Positions 33,359 through 42,792 are shown, numbered from the stretch's first letter. The stretch: DNA of 64,000 nucleotides from Niastella yeongjuensis (GCF_900110245.1 NZ_FOCZ01000007.1:186001-250000); one strand, 5' to 3'. Numbers and translations are program-made. Notes: generated from the sequence alone by a model not told the origin.

Positions 33359-33622
33359 CAGAACCTAACAAGGATCTCACAAGGACCTCGCAGGGACCAA
33401 GCAGGGACCAGGAAGGGAATTTATCCTTGCCTGGTTCGGGTTAAATCTCAGTCAGGTTCTTTAACAGTACGGGAATGGTAGTCAGATGGCCGGAATAAGC
33501 CACTGGGATCCCCTAAAACTTGCCTGCTGTTCCCCCAAACCCCGCCTTAGCCATAAGGCAATACCCAGGGAATACTCAGGCAGTCCTCAGGGAATACTTA
33601 GGCAATTATCCTACAGTCAGGC
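33359..33622. repeat. Long degenerate 11-bp-period array
   Basis: From 33359 the sequence divides into about 24 consecutive 11-mers. Clear units are AAGGATCTCAC, AAGGACCTCGC, AGGGACCAAGC, AGGGACCAGGA (33370-33413) and GGCAATACCCA, GGGAATACTCA, GGCAGTCCTCA, GGGAATACTTA (33557-33600). The two clear blocks are exactly 17 periods apart, so the phase is kept through the diverged middle. Confidence 0.8.
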
Positions 33623-33635
33623 TACTATCACATTA

Positions 33636-33775
33636 CAGTTTAAAGTTTAAAGTTGAAAGTTGAAAGTCAAAGACGCGAACCCGAACTAAAGAACCCAATA
33701 ACTTAAACTAAGAACCCGGAACAGACAACTTAAAACTTTGAACTTAAAACTTTCAACTTAGAACTTAAAACTTTC
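33636..33775. repeat. Heptamer array (TTTAAAG/TTGAAAG) with inverted partner
   Basis: TTTAAAG twice, TTGAAAG twice at about 33641-33668, then TTAAAAC, TTTGAAC, TTAAAAC, TTTCAAC, TTAGAAC, TTAAAAC at about 33729-33771. The right arm lies inside the coding end of the next gene. Confidence 0.8.
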
Positions 33776-34971
33776 TCAATCAACCCATTCATGGCATTCC
33801 CTTCGATCCAGCGGGCAACTATGATGAGGTCATTTTCAGGATCGACATAAATAATATTGGAACCTGCGCCGATATGGGCAAAGGCAGTGGCAGGAGCGCT
33901 CGCGTACAATTTTTGATCCGTGTTCAGGTAAAAATTCATGAACCCATAGGTGGGTTGAACCGAAGTGGGTGTTCGGGCCATTTTGAGCCAGCCTTCTGAA
34001 ATTATTTGCTTGTCCTTCCATTTCCCATTTCGTAAAGTAAGGTAACCAAACCGGGCCTGGTCGTAGGCATTGATGAACAGGCCGCCGCCCCAATGCGATC
34101 CGCCGCTTACCGATTGCATCAGTTGTCCGTCAATAACCACCCAGCTGTTTTCGTAGCCCGTCCAGCGCCAGGTGCGGGAAGCCCCAATGGGGTCCATGAT
34201 CTTTTCTTTTAATACCACGGGTAGTGGTTGCCGCCACAGGTTCAACAACACCAGGGCGAGCACATTCACCCGGGTGTCGTTGTATTTGTAGCTGGAACCG
34301 GGCGCGTTCCGTTTGCGGGTCAGCCATTCGGCTGAATTGGGGGTGGGGCGGTCGGCCCAATCCGGCTTTCCCCACAGGGTGCCTTCCCAATCACTGGTTT
34401 GCCGCAGCAGGTGATCCCAGGCAATGGTGCGGTTATGGTCCGTGTCAAACAGGTCAATCACATCGGGGTGCGTTAGGGCATCCGATTTATCCGCTGCCAG
34501 GCGGCCCGGTTCATACGGAATAATAGGCGCCATGTAGGGATAAACTTTATCGTTTATACTGGTGATGAGGCCGGCATCGAAGGCAAGTCCGGCTACCGAT
34601 GAAAGGAAACTTTTGGCTACGCTGAAGGTTTGGTCAACCCGGGTGGGATCACCCCACTCGGCCACTATGTAGCCGTTTTTGATGATCAGACCGGTGGCGG
34701 GCCCGCGTTCTTTCAGCGGTCCAACGGGATAGCCAAACGGTTCCCGCCCAAAACTGCCCTGGTAAAAAGCCTTTTTCAGATCGCGCGATTCTTTTGATTC
34801 ATGGGCCTGGGCATAGGCAACGGCTTCCTGCAGCAGCGAAGAATCCAGTCCAGCCAACGAGGCGCTGCGATGTTCCCAGTTTCCGGCTTGCGGATAATAA
34901 ATTACCGGCTTTTTTTGTTGGGCAACCGCCGGCAAAACACCCATTGCAATAAGCAGCAGCAGATATTTCAT
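33730..34971 (-). CDS. Serine hydrolase, class C beta-lactamase/penicillin-binding family
   Basis: 413 residues with signal peptide MKYLLLLIAMGVLPAVAQ. The nucleophile motif SxxK is FSVAKSFLSSVAG (Ser near 136), and the YxN motif is YKYNDTRVNV near 240; a third-motif candidate is HIGAGSN near 370. These are the features of the AmpC/EstB-type serine hydrolase family, which includes esterases and D-amino-peptidases as well as beta-lactamases. Periplasmic. The last about 14 residues (EKVLSSKLKVLSSKF) are encoded by the heptamer array and are probably not part of the fold. Confidence 0.87.
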   Translation of the reverse strand: MKYLLLLIAMGVLPAVAQQKKPVIYYPQAGNWEHRSASLAGLDSSLLQEAVAYAQAHESKESRDLKKAFYQGSFGREPFGYPVGPLKERGPATGLIIKNGYIVAEWGDPTRVDQTFSVAKSFLSSVAGLAFDAGLITSINDKVYPYMAPIIPYEPGRLAADKSDALTHPDVIDLFDTDHNRTIAWDHLLRQTSDWEGTLWGKPDWADRPTPNSAEWLTRKRNAPGSSYKYNDTRVNVLALVLLNLWRQPLPVVLKEKIMDPIGASRTWRWTGYENSWVVIDGQLMQSVSGGSHWGGGLFINAYDQARFGYLTLRNGKWKDKQIISEGWLKMARTPTSVQPTYGFMNFYLNTDQKLYASAPATAFAHIGAGSNIIYVDPENDLIIVARWIEGNAMNGLIEKVLSSKLKVLSSKF

Positions 34972-35086
34972 AGTTCTGGTTATAAGTGAGTATTATGTTC
35001 TAAGTTAGCTGGTAAGTTCATTAGTTTTACAACTTATTATTGCATTTAAGGAAGGAATTAACCACGTTAAAAACAGTACCTGTACT

Positions 35087-36127
35087 ATGACAATAAAAAA
35101 CTTGCATATTCCAAAGCGTTCAGACTTAGGTGAAAAAGGCATTACCGTATTGGCTGGCGATATTGGGGGCACCAAAACCAACCTGGCCTTTTATCAGGCT
35201 ACCGATTCCGGGTTAAAGGTGGTGGAAACCGGTAGATACCCCTCGGCTGAATATGCATCGTGCGTTGCTATTATGAAACAGTTTCTATTAGAAAAGAAAT
35301 GTCCGCAACCCGACAGGATTTGTTTAGGGGTGGCCGGCCCGGTGCTGAACGGAAAAGTAAACCTTACCAACCTGAGCTGGGATATAGATATTCAGGAAGT
35401 GAAAAAAATGATGGGGGTGGAATCGGTATTTCTGCTGAATGACCTGGAGTCGATGGCTTACGGACTGGCTGGATTAACGGAAGAAGATTTTATAACCGTG
35501 CATGCCGGCAATGAAAACAATGCCGGTAATATGGCCATCAATTCACCGGGAACGGGATTGGGCCAGGCTGGTTTATTCTGGAATGGTAAAAACCATTTTC
35601 CTTTTCCTACAGAGGGCGGTCATGCTGATTTTTCACCGCGCACCGATGATGATATTGCATTATTAAAATACCTGCAGAAAAAATATGGCATTGTAAGCTG
35701 GGAGAAAGTAGTGGCTGGTCCGGCCATTGTAGATATCTATCTTTTTTTACGGGATGTAAAAAAGATGGAAGAGCCTGAGTGGTTAAAAGAAGAACTGGCA
35801 AAAGAATCACCTGATTCTGCTGTAATAAGCGGAGCTGCTATAGAACAAAAGTCGGCTATCTGCGTGGAGACCATGAATCTGTTTGTGCGTTACCTGGCCC
35901 GTGAATCATCGAACCTGGTGTTGAAAATGAAAGCAACTGGTGGATTGTTTCTGGGTGGTGGCATACCACCTAAGATTGCGCCCTTGTTATTGCAAAAACA
36001 ATTTATGGAACATTACATGGATTGTGACCGGATGCAACATTTGCTGGAGACAGTGCCGATCCGGATCATTAAGAATGACAAGGCCGGGCTGATAGGCGCC
36101 GCCTGGTATGGAGCTTACTTGATGTAA
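35087..36127 (+). CDS. glk: Glucokinase (Glk family)
   Basis: A 346-residue ATP-dependent glucose kinase of the ROK-distinct Glk family, making glucose 6-phosphate. The phosphate loop AGDIGGTKTNLAFY is near residue 24; LGVAGPVLNGKVNLTNLSWDID and the substrate segment FLLNDLESMAYGL (Asp is the catalytic base) follow, then SPGTGLGQAG and EGGHADFSPR. All motifs look intact. Length is slightly above the E. coli enzyme (321). Monocistronic, ends at a hairpin shared with the next, convergent gene. Confidence 0.93.
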   Translation: MTIKNLHIPKRSDLGEKGITVLAGDIGGTKTNLAFYQATDSGLKVVETGRYPSAEYASCVAIMKQFLLEKKCPQPDRICLGVAGPVLNGKVNLTNLSWDIDIQEVKKMMGVESVFLLNDLESMAYGLAGLTEEDFITVHAGNENNAGNMAINSPGTGLGQAGLFWNGKNHFPFPTEGGHADFSPRTDDDIALLKYLQKKYGIVSWEKVVAGPAIVDIYLFLRDVKKMEEPEWLKEELAKESPDSAVISGAAIEQKSAICVETMNLFVRYLARESSNLVLKMKATGGLFLGGGIPPKIAPLLLQKQFMEHYMDCDRMQHLLETVPIRIIKNDKAGLIGAAWYGAYLM

Positions 36128-36136
36128 CTATAAAAT

Positions 36137-36177
36137 ATAAGCGAAGAGCGCCTCAGGTCAAGACGCTCTTCGCTTAT
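36137..36177. terminator. Bidirectional terminator after glk
   Basis: 14-bp stem ATAAGCGAAGAGCG / CGCTCTTCGCTTAT (36137-36150, 36164-36177), between glk and the convergent small gene. Confidence 0.88.
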
Positions 36178-36181
36178 TAGT

Positions 36182-36388
36182 TTACTGTTGTGATGTTGTG
36201 GTAGGAGAAGACAAGTTGTTGATATGCATAGTGTCTTTTCTTGCAGTATCTTTTTTCTTCTTGGGTGTAGTATCCTGCTCAATATAATTTCCATTATATT
36301 GTTCTGCTCTCACTGGGTGGTTTGATACTACCATTGTAAATGCGAAAATGCAAAGTCCAATGCCTGCCGCTAAAAAGCTTCTTTTCAT
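36182..36388 (-). CDS. Small exported protein of unknown function
   Basis: 68 residues. The signal peptide is MKRSFLAAGIGLCIFAFTMVVS with cleavage probably after PVRA. The mature part is only about 40 residues, very polar and Lys/Thr rich (DTTPKKKKDTARKDT), likely disordered. I do not recognise a family. It has a terminator at its 3' side and a gene-free 378 bp upstream, which supports it being a real unit. Confidence 0.6.
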   Translation of the reverse strand: MKRSFLAAGIGLCIFAFTMVVSNHPVRAEQYNGNYIEQDTTPKKKKDTARKDTMHINNLSSPTTTSQQ

Positions 36389-36766
36389 AACTTTGAGTTT
36401 TTAGTATATAAAATATTTAATTGACTACTATATTCGGGGCGGGTGCAGGCTACTAATCAGGTTAAGCAATCGGCTTGTAGTTTTAAAATCGCCAGGTTAT
36501 CAATAGAGTAATAAGAATCATGCCAAAAAAAGATCTACCTGTTAGAAATCTGCCTGTTATTTATTAATAATTTATTAGAATCACTTTAATCAATCCGCAT
36601 TAATTATTGATAATCGGTAAGATGTATTTTATTATACAATATTCGTGCTGCTCATCCGTCTACCATTGTAAATACCTTAATACACGTAGATGCCAGTCAT
36701 CAAATGATTTTACAAAGGTTGATTTGCAACATTGATTAGTAAACATTAAAAAGGTAATTGCTATAT
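36389..36766. other. 378-bp AT-rich intergenic region
   Basis: No gene. A direct repeat (ATCTACCTGTTA / ATCTGCCTGTTA) lies at about 36533-36560 and several TTAATTATT-type AT palindromes at about 36560-36620. A partial -7-like TTGATTTG is at about 36719. No heptamer arrays, which is unusual for this window. Confidence 0.45.
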
Positions 36767-38596
36767 ATGGCTCGTGGTAACAGACAGGATAACGGTGTAC
36801 GTAAACCGGATATGCCTAAAGCAAAATTGAACAGGGAAAATCTCAAAGAAGCGATATTGATTTTCCGCTATCTTAAACCATATCGCTGGACGTTTGTAAC
36901 CGGCCTGCTTTTTATTGCGCTTTCCAGCGGCACCACCATGGCATTTCCTTACTTCTTAAAGAAACTTATTGATAGTGCGCAATCGCTTAGCCTCGGGAAA
37001 GATGCCGTTTCGCCTGGTACGATTGCTTTATGGATGCTGGGTATTTTGAGTTTGCAGATGGTCTTTTCATTTATGCGGGTATTCTTATTTACGTATGTGG
37101 GCGAACATGCGCTGGCGGATATGCGAAAAGAAGTATACCGGAAAATGATCATGATGCCCATGAATTTCTTTGCACAAAGGAGAGTAGGGGAGTTGTCGAG
37201 CCGCATCAGCGCCGACCTGTCGCAGATTCAGGATGCAGTTACCGGTATGCTGGCCGAAATTTTGCGTGGGCTGCTTACGCTGATCATAGGGATGGTATTA
37301 ATATTTGTATTGTCCCCAAAACTGGCCGGCCTCATGTTATCGGTATTGCCGATAATTGTGGTGGTGGGCGTATTATTCGGGAAAAGAATCCGCAAACTGT
37401 CGCGCAATACGCAGGACCAGTTAGCCGATTCCAATATAATAGTACAGGAAACGCTGCAAGGCATCAGCAATGTAAAATCGTTTACTAATGAATGGTATGA
37501 AATAGGCAGGTATACCCGCAGTTTACAGGACGCCGTAAAAATGGCCATCAACAATGGCCGTTTCAGGGGCCTGTTTGTATCGTTTATATTGATGAGCATA
37601 TTCGGGACCATCATTCTGGTAGTATGGTATGGTACTACCCTGGTGCAACATGGCGCCATCACCTTTGGCGGCCTTACTGCCTTTGTTGTGTACACCGCTT
37701 TTGTGGGCGGTAGCATGGCGGGCTTTGCCGATCTGTACAGCCAGTTGCAAAAAACACTGGGCGCAACGCAACGCGTGCGCGAAATTCTGCGCGATGAAAC
37801 CGAACCCGTAACTGTTATCGATGAACCGGTACAGGAGCAAAATAAATTACACGGTGCTGTTACCTTTGAACATGTGGCTTTCAGTTACCCATCACGCAAA
37901 GATTTGCATATCTTAAAAGACGTAAGCATTACCGCGGCACCCGGTGAGCAAATTGCCATTGTGGGACCCAGCGGCGCGGGAAAATCAACGATTGCCGCCT
38001 TGTTGCTGCGTTTCTACCAACCAGATGAAGGCCGGTTGTTGTTTGATGGCAAACCGGCCGATACGATCCCTCTTTCCCAGCTTCGCAAACAAATGGCATT
38101 GGTGCCTCAGGACGTTATGTTGTTTGGCGGAACCATAAAGGAAAACATAACCTACGGTAAACCCGGTGCTACCCAGCAGGAGATTGAAGACGCCGCCCGT
38201 AAAGCAAACGCCCATAATTTTATCAGCAGTTTTCCCGAAGGATACGAAACAATAGTAGGGGAGCGGGGGATTAAATTGTCGGGCGGACAACGCCAGCGTA
38301 TTGCCATTGCCCGGGCCATTTTGAAGGATCCGGTTATTCTGGTGCTGGATGAGGCCACCAGTTCGCTGGACTCCGCTTCTGAATCGGTTGTTCAGGAGGC
38401 ATTGGATAATCTCATGAAAAACCGTACTTCTTTTGTGATCGCCCACCGGCTTTCTACCATTCGCAACGCCGATAAGATCATTGTGCTGGACCAGGGTCAT
38501 GTAGTGGAAAGCGGCACCCACCAGCAATTATTGGCCCGGGAAGATGGGTTGTACAAGAGTTTGACGAAACTGCAACTGGAGTTTACTTCTGTCTGA
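36767..38596 (+). CDS. ABC exporter, fused membrane and ATPase domains (MsbA/BmrA type)
   Basis: 609 residues from the ATG at 36767. Six-helix transmembrane domain (about 40-330), then an ATP-binding domain with Walker A IVGPSGAGKSTIAALL, signature KLSGGQRQRIAIARA, Walker B VILVLDEATSSLD and H-loop FVIAHRLST. This is a half-transporter that works as a homodimer, exporting lipids, drugs or peptides. No peptidase (C39) domain. Substrate unknown; no neighbouring gene hints at it. Monocistronic. Confidence 0.93.
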   Translation: MARGNRQDNGVRKPDMPKAKLNRENLKEAILIFRYLKPYRWTFVTGLLFIALSSGTTMAFPYFLKKLIDSAQSLSLGKDAVSPGTIALWMLGILSLQMVFSFMRVFLFTYVGEHALADMRKEVYRKMIMMPMNFFAQRRVGELSSRISADLSQIQDAVTGMLAEILRGLLTLIIGMVLIFVLSPKLAGLMLSVLPIIVVVGVLFGKRIRKLSRNTQDQLADSNIIVQETLQGISNVKSFTNEWYEIGRYTRSLQDAVKMAINNGRFRGLFVSFILMSIFGTIILVVWYGTTLVQHGAITFGGLTAFVVYTAFVGGSMAGFADLYSQLQKTLGATQRVREILRDETEPVTVIDEPVQEQNKLHGAVTFEHVAFSYPSRKDLHILKDVSITAAPGEQIAIVGPSGAGKSTIAALLLRFYQPDEGRLLFDGKPADTIPLSQLRKQMALVPQDVMLFGGTIKENITYGKPGATQQEIEDAARKANAHNFISSFPEGYETIVGERGIKLSGGQRQRIAIARAILKDPVILVLDEATSSLDSASESVVQEALDNLMKNRTSFVIAHRLSTIRNADKIIVLDQGHVVESGTHQQLLAREDGLYKSLTKLQLEFTSV

Positions 38597-38643
38597 ACCG
38601 GGATGGGGTGAGATTTTTTGGGATGATTGGGATAGGGGCGTTT

Positions 38644-38657
38644 CCGCCAACTGGCGG
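38644..38657. repeat. Short palindrome CCGCCAACTGGCGG
   Basis: Differs at one base from the perfect palindrome at 22299-22312. Both lie just after a gene's stop, so this may be a small dispersed element. Confidence 0.5.
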
Positions 38658-38672
38658 TTTTGTATTCCTTGC

Positions 38673-38733
38673 AACCTGGAACCTGGAACCTGGAACCTGG
38701 AACCTGGAACCTGGAACCTGGAACCTGGAACCG
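38673..38733 (+). repeat. Perfect heptamer array (AACCTGG)n
   Basis: Eight and a half uninterrupted copies of AACCTGG. This is the cleanest of the 7-bp arrays and so perhaps the youngest or most active one. Confidence 0.92.
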
Positions 38734-38890
38734 AAACCGGTTGTCAATTGCTAATTGCCAATCTTCTATAAATTAAATTCCTATTATTTTTTCCGCCCCC
38801 TGCCCACCAGTTTATATTTTTTTGCGTCTATTGGTCCGGATTAAAAGATTATTAGAATCCGGTGTAGAAAAAACAATTATAAACTGCGTA

Positions 38891-41425
38891 ATGAAATCTG
38901 TATTAGCACTGTTTTTAGCAACAATTTTCACAATATCCGTATGTGCACAAAACGAGCATGCTTCCCGTACGAAACCAGCCGCAGCAGGCGGCGGTAAATT
39001 ATTCGGCCGCATTACCGATGCCAAGAACAACAAGGGCATCGAGGCGGCTTCCGTTCAACTTTTTCAAATAAACAGCGGCGTGCTGGCAGGAGGGATGCTT
39101 ACCAAACCCAATGGGGATTTTGACATCAGCAGCCTTACCACTACCGATAGTTTCAGGCTGGTAGCCACTGCTATAGGATATGCTAAACAGGAATTGGTCA
39201 TCACGTTCGATAAATCGGCCAAAGGCATTGCAACCGCTGAAAAAGACCTCGGTAACATCAAACTGACCGCGGAATCGCAATACCTGGGCGAAGTAACCGT
39301 GGTGGCGCAGAAACCTGCTTTGCAAATGGGCATCGACCGCAAAACCTTCGATGTAGAAAAGAACCTGTCCTCAGCAGGAGGTACCGGGATCGATGTAATG
39401 CGTAATATTCCTTCTGTTACGGTAGATGTGGATGGAAATGTGTTATTGCGTAACAACTCGCCCCAGATCTTTGTAGATGGCCGCCCTACTATACTTACTT
39501 TAGACCAGATCCCGGCCGATAATATCGAGCGGGTGGAACTCATCACCAATCCTTCCGCCAAATTTGATGCCGCCAGCACTGGTGGTATCATCAATGTGGT
39601 GCTCAAAAAAAATAAAAAACTGGGGATGAACGGAATGGTCTCCATTGGCGGCGGTTCACCCGATATTTATAATGGCAACCTGGCTTTGAATTTACGCCAG
39701 GGCAAATTCAATTTCTTTGTAAACGGGAACTTCAACCATTCAGGCGGAAAACCCAAATCGGAAACTTACCGCCAGAATAAAAGCAATGGTGTTATAGAGA
39801 ACTATTTCAATCAATTTGCTTATACAGATCGCAAACGCCAGTTTTATTCTGTTCGGTTTGGAATGGATTACTTCCTGGATAACCGCAACACGTTTACCTT
39901 AACTCAAAACTTTGGCGGTGGCCGCTTCACCAACTTTGAAAACCAAAACCAGGAATACCTGGATGTGAATCAGGCACCCGATCATTTTGGCTTACGCACT
40001 TCCGATGGAAAATCTACCAATGAACGCAGCAGCACGCAACTGATCTTCAAACATAATTTTGTGGAAGCCGGCAAGTCAATAAGCGCCGATATCAATTTCA
40101 ACCATGGCAGCAATATCGACAATACCCAGATCCTGAACACCTATTCCTTTTCTAACGGATCTGTATATTCACCGGACAGCCGCGTGCACAACACCGGTTC
40201 GGGCAGCAACAACCAGGTTACCTTCCAGCTTGATTATGTGGATCCGATGGGCGATGATAACAAACTGGAAACGGGTATCCGTTCTTATATAAATGATTAC
40301 AACAGTACATTCAATGCCTTTAGCGTAAATAATGCGGTTGAAACCAAATTGCCCCTCAGCAATAATTATAAGTACCGCGAAATGGTGAACGCTGCCTATA
40401 TTACTTATACCGGCAAATTAGTGGGCATCGGTTATCAGGCCGGTTTGCGGGCCGAACATTCAAAGTTCGATGGTGAGTTGGTTGACAGCGCCAAGAAATT
40501 TGGTTATCAGTATCCCAACCAGATCAAGAATTTGTTCGATGCGTTGTTCCCGAGTTTATACCTGAGCAAAACGATCGGGGATGGACAAGAACTTCAGTTG
40601 AACTACAGCCGTCGCATTCGCCGGCCCGATTTCTGGCAAATGAACCCGTTTGTTGATATCAACGACCCGTTGAATATTCGTCAGGGTAACCCGGCGCTGC
40701 GTCCTGAATTCACCAATTCATTTGAATTCAACTATAATAAAACCTATCATTCAGGCAGTTTCCTGGGCGTTATTTATTTCCGCAACACCCAGGGCGATAT
40801 TACCCGTTATAGTGATACCCTCACAGCGGCTCAATACCAGCAATTGAACAATGCTGCTATTGATCCCAGCGCCATTTTAAATACGTTTGTAAATGCACAA
40901 TACCAGAATCGCTGGGGTTCTGAGCTTACCCTGCAACAAAGGTTGGGCCAGCAACTGGATGTTACTCCCTCTGTTGACTTGCAATACAAAAGAGTAAAAT
41001 CGAATGTAAACAATGTTGACCTGAGCAATGAAGGGTTTAACTGGGAAGGCAAACTGATCATCAACTACCGGGTTGTTTCTAAAACAGCGCTGTGGAATAA
41101 ATGGAGTTTTCAGGCAACCGGTGGGTATGAATCGCCAGAAGTAGTGGCCCAGGGTAAACGCAAGGAAATGTACGGGGTTGATTTTGGGTTGCGCAAGGAA
41201 TTCCTGAAAAACAAGGCCACCTTCACTTTCAATATTAATGATGTGTTCAACTCAAGGAAACGCGGAACCATCAGCGATACCGAGAATTTTTACCAGGATT
41301 CATACCGTCGCTGGGATGTACGCAGCTTCCGGGCTACGTTCACGTACAAATTTGGTAAAGCCGATTTCCAGTTGTTTAAAAAGGAGAAAGGTGGTAACCG
41401 GGAAGACAATGAAGATCGTGATTAA
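38891..41425 (+). CDS. TonB-dependent-receptor-like outer-membrane beta-barrel (OMP_b-brl_3)
   Basis: 844 residues from the ATG at 38891; upstream in-frame codons carry no signal peptide. Signal MKSVLALFLATIFTISVCAQ; then a carboxypeptidase-regulatory-like domain (about 35-120, KLFGRITDAKNNKGIEAASV), a plug domain (about 140-240, GGTGIDVMRNIPSVTVDVDG; IFVDGRP; IERVELITNPSAKFDA) and a large C-terminal barrel (about 260-820) ending in SFRATFTYKFG. No paired SusD gene, so it is probably a stand-alone TonB-dependent or putative barrel, for example iron or peptide uptake. A TonB-like gene is about 21 kb upstream. Confidence 0.9.
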   Translation: MKSVLALFLATIFTISVCAQNEHASRTKPAAAGGGKLFGRITDAKNNKGIEAASVQLFQINSGVLAGGMLTKPNGDFDISSLTTTDSFRLVATAIGYAKQELVITFDKSAKGIATAEKDLGNIKLTAESQYLGEVTVVAQKPALQMGIDRKTFDVEKNLSSAGGTGIDVMRNIPSVTVDVDGNVLLRNNSPQIFVDGRPTILTLDQIPADNIERVELITNPSAKFDAASTGGIINVVLKKNKKLGMNGMVSIGGGSPDIYNGNLALNLRQGKFNFFVNGNFNHSGGKPKSETYRQNKSNGVIENYFNQFAYTDRKRQFYSVRFGMDYFLDNRNTFTLTQNFGGGRFTNFENQNQEYLDVNQAPDHFGLRTSDGKSTNERSSTQLIFKHNFVEAGKSISADINFNHGSNIDNTQILNTYSFSNGSVYSPDSRVHNTGSGSNNQVTFQLDYVDPMGDDNKLETGIRSYINDYNSTFNAFSVNNAVETKLPLSNNYKYREMVNAAYITYTGKLVGIGYQAGLRAEHSKFDGELVDSAKKFGYQYPNQIKNLFDALFPSLYLSKTIGDGQELQLNYSRRIRRPDFWQMNPFVDINDPLNIRQGNPALRPEFTNSFEFNYNKTYHSGSFLGVIYFRNTQGDITRYSDTLTAAQYQQLNNAAIDPSAILNTFVNAQYQNRWGSELTLQQRLGQQLDVTPSVDLQYKRVKSNVNNVDLSNEGFNWEGKLIINYRVVSKTALWNKWSFQATGGYESPEVVAQGKRKEMYGVDFGLRKEFLKNKATFTFNINDVFNSRKRGTISDTENFYQDSYRRWDVRSFRATFTYKFGKADFQLFKKEKGGNREDNEDRD

Positions 41426-41455
41426 TACAGCTATGGGTTTTTAGTATCGAAGGTA

Positions 41456-41493
41456 AAAGTCCTCCTGGTGCATCGGGGGGACTTTCTTTTTTA
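41456..41493. terminator. Terminator between barrel and aspartyl-protease genes
   Basis: AAAGTCCTCC pairs with GGGGGGACTTT (G-T pair allowed), followed by CTTTTTT. It lies between convergent genes and can serve the plus strand. Confidence 0.75.
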
Positions 41494-41502
41494 TATCAAA
41501 CC

Positions 41503-42771
41503 TTATTTTACAAAATCTACGTACATATAGCGAAAGTTAATTACCATTTCTTTGAACTGGTTCATGATGTCCTGGCCAAAATTGCCATAGTATAATTTGT
41601 CTTTTGGGGTGGTACTGCTTGTTTTTACGGCTACATCTTTCAGCAGGGCTGGTTGTCCGGCAACGGTAATGGGAATTTGCGGCAGGCGATAGGCTTTCGA
41701 TTTGGCAACACCGCCGGCGCCGCCGATCTGCATTTCGAACGAATAGCCCACCGTATCGATCAGGGATTTGTAATCGTGGTAAAACGGTTCATTTAAAAAA
41801 GTGAACTGGGCACCGGTATCGAATGTAAATGCCAGCACATCGGTATTGTAACCAACCGAGATCACCGGTAATAATTCATCGACCCCGAAATTGCGGATGT
41901 TGCGATCCTCCGCCACCTGGGGTATGGTGAGGTTGTATTTATCGATGCGTACTTCCTGCAATTGCTCAATAACCGGGAAGCCGAGAATGCCTTTAATGGT
42001 ATACATACCGCGTGCAAAAGAAAGGGCACTGTCGGGAAAGATCATAAACACCACATTTTTTACTATGATACTGCCCAGCCTTAATTCATCTGCAATACCC
42101 AGACTGGCACTCACCTGCAAACCGGTAATGGCCCTTACCCTAAACCGCACATTCAGTTTACGCAGGAAGGCTTTACGGGCATAGGATTCCGTTATTACGG
42201 AAAAATTGGCACCGGTATCGAATACGAAATAATAGGAGCTGTCTACAAAACTAACCGGAACGGTGATCAGGCCGGCCAGATCGCGCTTATAACCGATCTG
42301 CGTGTCGCTGGAAATAGTGGTAGTTTGAGGGGGCAGGTCCTGCAATGCCTTCCAGATAAGGTCAGAATTACGGGCGTCTTCGCGTTCGCCGGGTGACAGG
42401 GAGTTCCGGTATTTTCGTAATACAAGCTGGGTGGTAAGGTGGGCATCGCGGTATTGATACAGCTTTACGTGGTTTTCGATCTTTTTCATCAGCAGATTGC
42501 CGATCTGGTAATGGGAAAGCTGTTTTTTATAATTTCCGAGCAGCTGGGTAATTTCTTTGTTCGAGGTATTGAGATCGTGAAAAAAGTTATGTAAAAAAGC
42601 CTGGTAATACAATCTTTTATAAGTGGGCAGATCCCGGTAAGCATCACTTTGCAGGGCGCGTTGCAGCTCAAAAAAATGCCGCTTTGCCAACAGGCTGTCG
42701 AGCGGATTGATGCCGGTGGCATGCAACAAAGTGCCTGTGAAAATGCAAATAAAGAATAAAAATATCCGCAT
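41503..42771 (-). CDS. Retropepsin-like aspartyl protease, exported
   Basis: 422 residues with signal MRIFLFFICIFTGTLLHATG. Residues about 30-150 are helical. Two aspartyl-protease half-sites follow: FDTGANFSVITE (D185) and FTFDTGAQFTFLNE (D318), each in the D-T/S-G setting, so unlike viral retropepsins both halves are in one chain. A pepsin-like two-lobe enzyme working outside the cytoplasm is predicted. Its promoter overlaps that of the nitroreductase gene (see -7 boxes), and the start lies 5 nt from its -7 box. Confidence 0.85.
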   Translation of the reverse strand: MRIFLFFICIFTGTLLHATGINPLDSLLAKRHFFELQRALQSDAYRDLPTYKRLYYQAFLHNFFHDLNTSNKEITQLLGNYKKQLSHYQIGNLLMKKIENHVKLYQYRDAHLTTQLVLRKYRNSLSPGEREDARNSDLIWKALQDLPPQTTTISSDTQIGYKRDLAGLITVPVSFVDSSYYFVFDTGANFSVITESYARKAFLRKLNVRFRVRAITGLQVSASLGIADELRLGSIIVKNVVFMIFPDSALSFARGMYTIKGILGFPVIEQLQEVRIDKYNLTIPQVAEDRNIRNFGVDELLPVISVGYNTDVLAFTFDTGAQFTFLNEPFYHDYKSLIDTVGYSFEMQIGGAGGVAKSKAYRLPQIPITVAGQPALLKDVAVKTSSTTPKDKLYYGNFGQDIMNQFKEMVINFRYMYVDFVK

Positions 42772-42776
42772 GGTCT

Positions 42777-42784
42777 CAAATTTA
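42777..42784 (-). promoter_or_regulatory. -7 box (TAAATTTG), probable leaderless promoter for the aspartyl protease
   Basis: Exact match ending 5 nt before the ATG at 42771. Paired with the plus-strand box at 42793. Confidence 0.65.
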
Positions 42785-42792
42785 AGCTACCT

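Larger units (their letters stand above)
33012..33729. other. 718-bp gene-free region with terminator and 11-bp array
   Basis: 33012-33195 is AT-rich with one small inverted repeat (AGTAAAC..GTTTACT, about 33092-33109). Then come a strong terminator (33197-33226), an AT-rich stretch, the 11-bp-period array (33359-33622) and heptamers leading into the serine-hydrolase gene's end. No plausible ORF. Confidence 0.55.

Noticed and set aside
42489-42779. Alternative frame at the start of the aspartyl protease
   Set aside because: Second minus-strand frame within the same gene; the 422-residue frame has the signal peptide and catalytic motifs.
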